Both the position numbers and the translations under genes were made by a program. A stretch of 64,000 nucleotides of DNA from Halichoerus grypus (Eukaryota; Chordata; Mammalia; Carnivora; Phocidae), in the NCBI RefSeq assembly GCF_964656455.1, contig NC_135716.1:80936484-81000483 (forward strand). Direction: 5' to 3'. The notes beneath the pieces were generated by a model. It was not told the DNA's origin and made no database searches. It worked only from the letters and a program-made list of their open reading frames with translations. Of the stretch, positions 58,966 to 64,000 are shown piece after piece; within the stretch, counting starts at the first letter, position 1; every line of letters begins with the position of its first letter.

Positions 58966-61239
58966 GAGGACAAGGCTAGAGACAAACAGACCAGCCTAAG
59001 CCAAAGTGTATTGAGTGCTCTCTTCTATATACTGTCCATTGCTGATCCAATCCAGGACTAATGGGCACATTCTAGCATTAGGTTCTCAATGACAAAACTG
59101 TTAATTCTGATTTCTGAGTTTCCAAAAAGGGATCCAGTGTTTGCAGCCTTGAAGGTTCACCTAGTGTAGTTTTTCCTGCCACAAAAGCCAAGAATTACCA
59201 AAATAAAAACAAACCCTTGAAGTCATATTAAGTACCTGAAACAAGAAGATGACTCTAACATATCTCGTCCTTGAATTTTTACAAATGCCATATTTATAAA
59301 CTTTATATTAACCTGTATCTCTATTCACCTTATCAAATGAATGAGGTGTCCAGCAATTAGATTTACTGTAATTATCATTTTCTCACACTTTTAAATTATT
59401 TTTATGTTAAAAAAAAATCCTGTACATATAAATACCATAGGCAAGTCCATATTGAAACATAATTAAATAATGTGCCAAAAGTGATAATAATTTGGGGCCC
59501 TAGAAAAAATAATGGTTCAAATTCAATACTGGAAATAATAGAAGTTCAATCAGAGAGTAGATAAGAGCCCTAGTGGCATTTAGTTTTCTCAATCAATATC
59601 CTAACAATAACCAACAGATTGTATTTCCCTCCAGAAATCTTTGGTACATTCTTTGTTCATCAAGAAATCAGTGTCTGTTTATAGTGGGTCTTATTTTTTA
59701 AACTGCCTGGATCAATTGAGAAAACACCATCTATAGTTTTTTCAGGACACAGTTGCCACACGCATTAGCAGTATTTCAGTAAAAGGAGTATTTCAGTAAA
59801 AGGGACGAGGCTCCCTCTTACATTTCTGGGCACCCCTTCCCCAACTCCCACAGCTGGGCTGGCTCCGTCACCTCAGATCTTCTGCCTGCAAACTCAAAGG
59901 AGACAGGAAGTGAGTCCTGGTAACTACGTTGTTAAGAGCCAGAGAGGAAAAGAAAGGGCTTCAGAAGTATCTAGGTTTCACTTATGTGTTTCCAGCATGT
60001 TATAAAAACTAAATCTTTCAGAAGAGTCAAAAAGGAAAAACATCTAAATGATCCGCGGGCATGAATTTGGCTTCTAAAATGCAGAACATTTCGTTTTCTT
60101 TTGCACATGTTCACTTCACCCAATCTAGAGTCCCTTCCCTGGATGCAGCACTCAACCCTGTGGCTGCCCTCATTTCCATTGTTACATAATGACAGATAAT
60201 TGCAATAAAACACATCCACACATTTTTACATCTACAAAGTGCCTGATACTAAACAATTCTGGTCTGGTCTTTGCAAAATTCCAGCTTTTATTTAGCTAAG
60301 CCAAAAGTAAAACAAATAAACAAATATCCTATTTCTCTTAGGAAACTGCCTACTAGCAAAACTCTTCTGGTCAAATATATAAATTTTTGTTCCCAGGGTG
60401 CCAAGATAACACATGTGCCTATAAATAGCAGAGAAAGCTCTTCTGGAAAGTAATATGTGAAAATGGGTTATGTCAATCTCCTTTCTCTCTGAGCCTTGCG
60501 TCAGCCCTGGTGCATTTCCCCAAATGGCTGTCCTGTTGAGCCTGCTTATTCTCAAGTCAGTCTAGTCATTTTCAGCCATTACTTTTGCCAACAGGACAGA
60601 AGAAACAGAGAGAGGATTTTTGTGAATAATCTTTTATCCTCAGCACTGCCAAGTCATTCTTCACTCAGAATAATACTTTCTTGGAATTGCCCAGGTTGTT
60701 AACCATAAATAATGGAATATTATAAAGCACTACCTTATTCATATTTTCTTTATTTAGCTTAATTTTTAGCTTGCCACTTCTCAATTCCAGAATCCAATTA
60801 GTTCCAGGTTTAGCAATAACCTCATACTCTTTCTCTGTATCCTGCCAACCAAGAAGGTCAGTTCTTATTTGGGGCTTCTGACTTGGATCAGTTGGTGACA
60901 TGGACTTGAGAAGTGTGTGGAGGACCTCTCATCCCTGACAACTGCCTCAGATTGTGCCAGCTTGACTGGCTCACTGCCTAGGAATTGCCAAGATGGACAA
61001 AAATGCAGATGTGCCCCACTCTGTGACTTAGAAAATTCACTCCATTCATATAAAAATTAAAATACACACAAAAAAAGATCATGTCTCTATCACTGTTTAA
61101 TTTACCTGCAAAGCTCCAGCCCATACCAGTCATCAATCCCACCTATATTACAAAAATCCAGGAAGATGGTTTCTTAAAATTATTGGGTTTTGTATTTATA
61201 TCTTACTATAATAAACATTTGATTTTTTCGCCTCCAATC
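58966..61239. other. Non-repetitive DNA, no gene recognised
   Basis: No repeat, RNA gene or coding exon was recognised. Frames are under 90 codons on both strands. A short tandem duplication around 'gtatttcagtaaaagga' lies at 59770-59803. Confidence 0.5.
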
Positions 61240-61725
61240 TTTAAAAAAAATGTAGGGCACTTTTATGTAGAGAGAATACCCATGTACTCCCTCTCCCCAC
61301 TGCACACACTTTCCCTAATTAGCATCTTGCATTAGTGGGGTACACTTGATGAACCAATATTGACACATTATCATTAACTAAAGTCTTTAGTTTACATTAG
61401 GGTTCACTCTTTGTATTGCACATTCTGTGGGTTTTGACAAATGTATAATGCATGTATTCATCATTACAGTATCATACTGCCCTAAAAATATCCTGTGCTC
61501 CACCTATTCATCCCTCCCCTACCTCCCCACCACTCCCCAAACTCCTGGCAACCACTAATCTTTTTACTGTTTGCCTTTTCCAGATGTCATATAGTTGGGA
61601 TCATAAGGTATGTAGCCTTTTCAAACTGACTTCCTTGACTTAACATGTATTTAAGGTTCCTCCATGTCTTTTTATGGCTTGATAGCTCATTTCTTTTTAT
61701 TGAGGAATAATGTTCCACTCCTGAG
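61240..61725 (-). repeat. Old L1 3' end (L1M-type), minus strand
   Basis: Read in reverse, the landmarks are 'ttgcattagtggggtacact', 'gatgaaccaatattgacaca', 'acattagggttcactctttg', 'tgggttttgacaaatgtata', 'ctcctggcaaccactaatct' and 'ggttcctccatgtcttttta'. This is the 3'UTR and last part of ORF2 of an old L1, 5' truncated. Confidence 0.88.
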
Positions 61726-61767
61726 AAAGCATCTTTCTCTTCCTCCTCCTCCTCCTTCATCATCATC

Positions 61768-62012
61768 ATCACTATTGCTATATGCCAGGCATTATTCTAA
61801 GTGCTTTATACATGTTAACTTAATACTTTCAACAACCTTATAAGTACTACTAATATCTCCATTTTATAGATAAAAGAGGAAATATTTTACAGAGGAAACA
61901 GGGCAGAGAGCCCAAGCCTGCAAAGCCAATAAATGGTGGAACAGGATCTGAACTCAGGTAGTCTGGCTCTAGGGTCTATGCCCTTAACAACTATAGTATA
62001 CTGTTTCATGTA
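61768..62012 (-). repeat. MIR (ancient tRNA-derived SINE), near full length
   Basis: Read in reverse, the MIR order is present: tRNA-like head complement (ending 'caactatagtatactgttt'), 'gatctgaactcaggtagtct', the core 'ccattttatagataaaagag', and the 3' part 'atatgccaggcattattcta'. MIRs are mammal-wide and inactive. Confidence 0.9.
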
Positions 62013-62569
62013 AACATGTCTACAATATTTTTCAGAGCTTTATCTTGTTCAATTAATTCACAGAGCTATATGAATATATAATTATATATAATTGAATTAG
62101 GGGTGCTCTTTATTATTTCTCAGGAAGAGTAACTCATCTTAGTTCCTACATCTCTCTTTACTTTTATTTGAATAACTCTGTAATGTCTCATTACCCACAT
62201 TCAGTAATATCTGTATGCATAATTATAACTGGTGACAGTAACTAGACTCATCATCTAATCTTCAATTCACATTCAATTCTCATATTATGTAGTATTTCCA
62301 TAATAACTTCAGATATCTTAGCCAAAATTATACTTTCCAACATCAGTTGTAAAAAGTAGGATATTAACTTTACAAGATTATGAAAATTCCAGACTGAATA
62401 ACACTGGGCCCACTTATAGTCATGCTGTTGTGAGAGGTCCTTGGTTAGATATACTTCAAATCTCAACATCATGCCCTCTGGGCAACACAGTAACCTGGTT
62501 GGCAACCCTACCAGGAAAATTACTCTTGAAATATTGAGTATTTCTGCATTATGACTGCAAAACATAATG
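62013..62569. other. AT-rich unique sequence
   Basis: Nothing recognisable except a minus-strand frame of 119 codons (62251-62610) with no domain. Confidence 0.45.
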
Positions 62570-62715
62570 GAAGAGCAATTGGGCAAGAAAAAGAAATGAA
62601 AGACATCCACATTGGAAAAGAGTAAAATTATCTCTATTTGCAGATGGCATGACTTTATGTACAGAAAACCCTAAATAATTTACACCAAAAACTTATCAGA
62701 GCTAATAAACAAGTT
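62570..62715 (+). repeat. L1 ORF2 fragment (RT catalytic region)
   Basis: 'ctctatttgcagatggcatg' is the RT catalytic block with FADG for FADD. It is followed by 'cagaaaaccctaaataattt' and 'aacttatcagagctaataaa'. It stops at about 62715, and a new L1 segment begins with earlier ORF2 sequence at 62722. Confidence 0.85.
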
Positions 62716-63102
62716 CACGATTGAAGACAATACTCTCAACAAAGAGGATACAAAGGGAATATCTCAACATAATAAAAGCCATATGTGATAAACCCACGGC
62801 TAACAAGGTACTAAATGGTGAAAAGCTGAAAGATTTTCCTCTAAGATCAGGAACAAGACAAAGATGTCCACTCTCACCAATTTTATTCATCATATTACTG
62901 GAAGTCCTAGCCACAGCAATCAGACAACAAAAATAAATAAATAAGTAAATAAAAGGTATTTGGATTGGTAAGGAAAAATAAAACTGTCACTATTTGCAGA
63001 TGACATGATACTATCTATAGAAAACTCTAAAAATTCCATCAAAACACTATCAGAACTCCTCAATGATTTAGTAAAATTGCAGGATACAAAATTAATATAC
63101 AG

Positions 63103-63156
63103 AAATCTGTTGCTTTTCTGTACAATAACAAATCTGTTGCTTTTCTGTACAATAAT
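63103..63156. repeat. 27-bp tandem duplication in L1 ORF2
   Basis: aaatctgttgcttttctgta plus 'caataac' occurs at 63103-63129 and again at 63130-63156 with one terminal difference. The duplication is absent from the other L1 copies here. Confidence 0.95.
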
Positions 63157-63202
63157 AACAAATTCTTTCAAATTAAGAAACAATCCCATTTACAATTGCA
63201 TC

Positions 63203-63221
63203 AAAAAAAAAAAAAAAAAAA
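63203..63221. repeat. A19 tract within L1 ORF2
   Basis: Nineteen A residues where the related copies have short 'cccaaaacc'-type sequence. It breaks the frame. Confidence 0.93.
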
Positions 63222-64000
63222 TACCTAGGAATAAATTTAGCCAAGGAGGTGAAAGCCCTGTACACTGAAAACTATAAGACATTCATGAAAGAAATTGAAG
63301 ACAACATAAATCAATGGGAAGCTATACCATGCTTATGGATGGGAAGAATTATTATTGTTAAAATGTCCATATTGCCCAAAGCAATCTAGAGATTTAATGC
63401 AATCCCTATCAAAATACCAAAGGTATTTTTCACAGAATTAAAACAAATAATCCTAAAATTTGTATGGAACCACAAAAAAAAAAAAAAAACAACAGAACAA
63501 CAACAACAAAAATAACCAAACAATCTTGAGAAAAAAAGAACAAAGCTGGAGGTTTCACAGTCCCAGATTTCAAACTATACTACAAAACTATAATAATCAA
63601 ATCACTATGGTACTGGCACAGAAACAGAGATCAATGAAATAGAATAGAGAGCCCAGAAATAAACTCATGCTTATATCGTCAATTAATCTACAACAAAGGA
63701 GGCAAGCATATGCAATGGAGAAAGGGCAGTCTCTTCAATAAATGGTGCTGGGAAAACTGGAGAGCTACATTCAAAAGAATCAAACTGAAATACTTTCTTA
63801 CACTACACACAAAAATAAATTCAAAATGGATTAAAGATCTAAATGTAAGACCTGAAACTATAAAACTCCTAAAAGAAAACATAGGCAGTGAACTCTTGGA
63901 CATTGTTTTAGCAACATTTTTGAATCTGTCTCAGGCAAGGACAATCAAAGCAAAAATAAACAATTGGGACTACAAAAAGTTTTTGCACAGTAAAGGCAAC

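Larger units (their letters stand above)
62722..64000 (+). mobile_element. L1 ORF2 segment, continues beyond the window
   Basis: ORF2 sequence from the RT domain onward: '[20 protein letters not shown]' (62840-62900), catalytic FADD intact at 62993-63004, then the C-terminal region to the window end ('ggacaatcaaagcaaaaata', 'caattgggactacaaaaagt'). Frames are broken by an inserted AAATAAATAAGTAAAT-type run (62929-62950), a 27-bp tandem duplication, an A19 tract and an A-rich expansion at 63473-63520. It differs clearly from the carnivore L1s A-G and looks older. The 3' end is not in the window. Confidence 0.9.

Overview
This is mammalian nuclear DNA, most likely from a caniform carnivoran and probably an arctoid such as a bear, seal or mustelid. 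The best evidence is thirteen CAN (SINEC) elements. They have a tRNA-Lys-like head, a CT-rich middle and an AATAAA-rich tail, and several carry the 'ctctgtcaaataaataaata' ending common in arctoids. The L1 elements also have carnivore-type 5' and 3' ends. No spliced cellular gene, structural RNA gene or CRISPR array can be supported. Nearly all long open frames lie in LINE-1 copies or are chance frames. By adding my intervals, L1 fills a little over 60% of the window.

Layout: 1-8.7 kb is mostly non-repetitive with an old L1 3' end and five SINEs. 8.74-16.15 kb is a complete L1 ('L1A') with an exact 16-bp target-site duplication (TSD). 16.2-24.9 kb is mainly unique, with SINEs, old L1 pieces and an antisense solo LTR (19.72-20.28 kb). 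24.86-38.9 kb is a nest three L1s deep: an ancient L1 ('old1') is split by L1B, and L1B is split by the younger full-length L1C. Matching TSDs mark both insertions. 38.9-41.9 kb holds an ancient repeat, unique GC-richer DNA and a SINE. 41.9-56.9 kb is a second nest on the minus strand: ancient 'old2' contains full-length L1E, which contains plus-strand L1G. A copied L1B segment, a SINE and young truncated L1F lie further right. 57.2-58.97 kb is a decayed ERVL-like provirus with two LTR-like ends. 59-62.6 kb is mostly unique with an L1 3' end and a MIR. From 62.57 kb a plus-strand L1 runs off the window.

The most striking structure is a pair of inverted arms, plus-strand 35155-36582 and minus-strand 51543-52970. 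They are 1,428 bp each, collinear with no net indel, and identical in nearly everything I compared, including private deletions of the decayed L1B. They are therefore copies of one insertion and not two members of a family. The copy abuts the 5' end of L1E where L1E's second TSD should be, and about 300 bp of old2 are missing there. This suggests a recent template-switch duplication, a gene-conversion tract or an assembly artefact.

No L1 here looks able to move itself. L1C is the best preserved: its RT FADD motif and a 492-codon C-terminal frame are intact, but ORF1 and ORF2 are both interrupted. Everything is from reading the sequence. Subfamily names, ages and percentages would need RepeatMasker and alignments.
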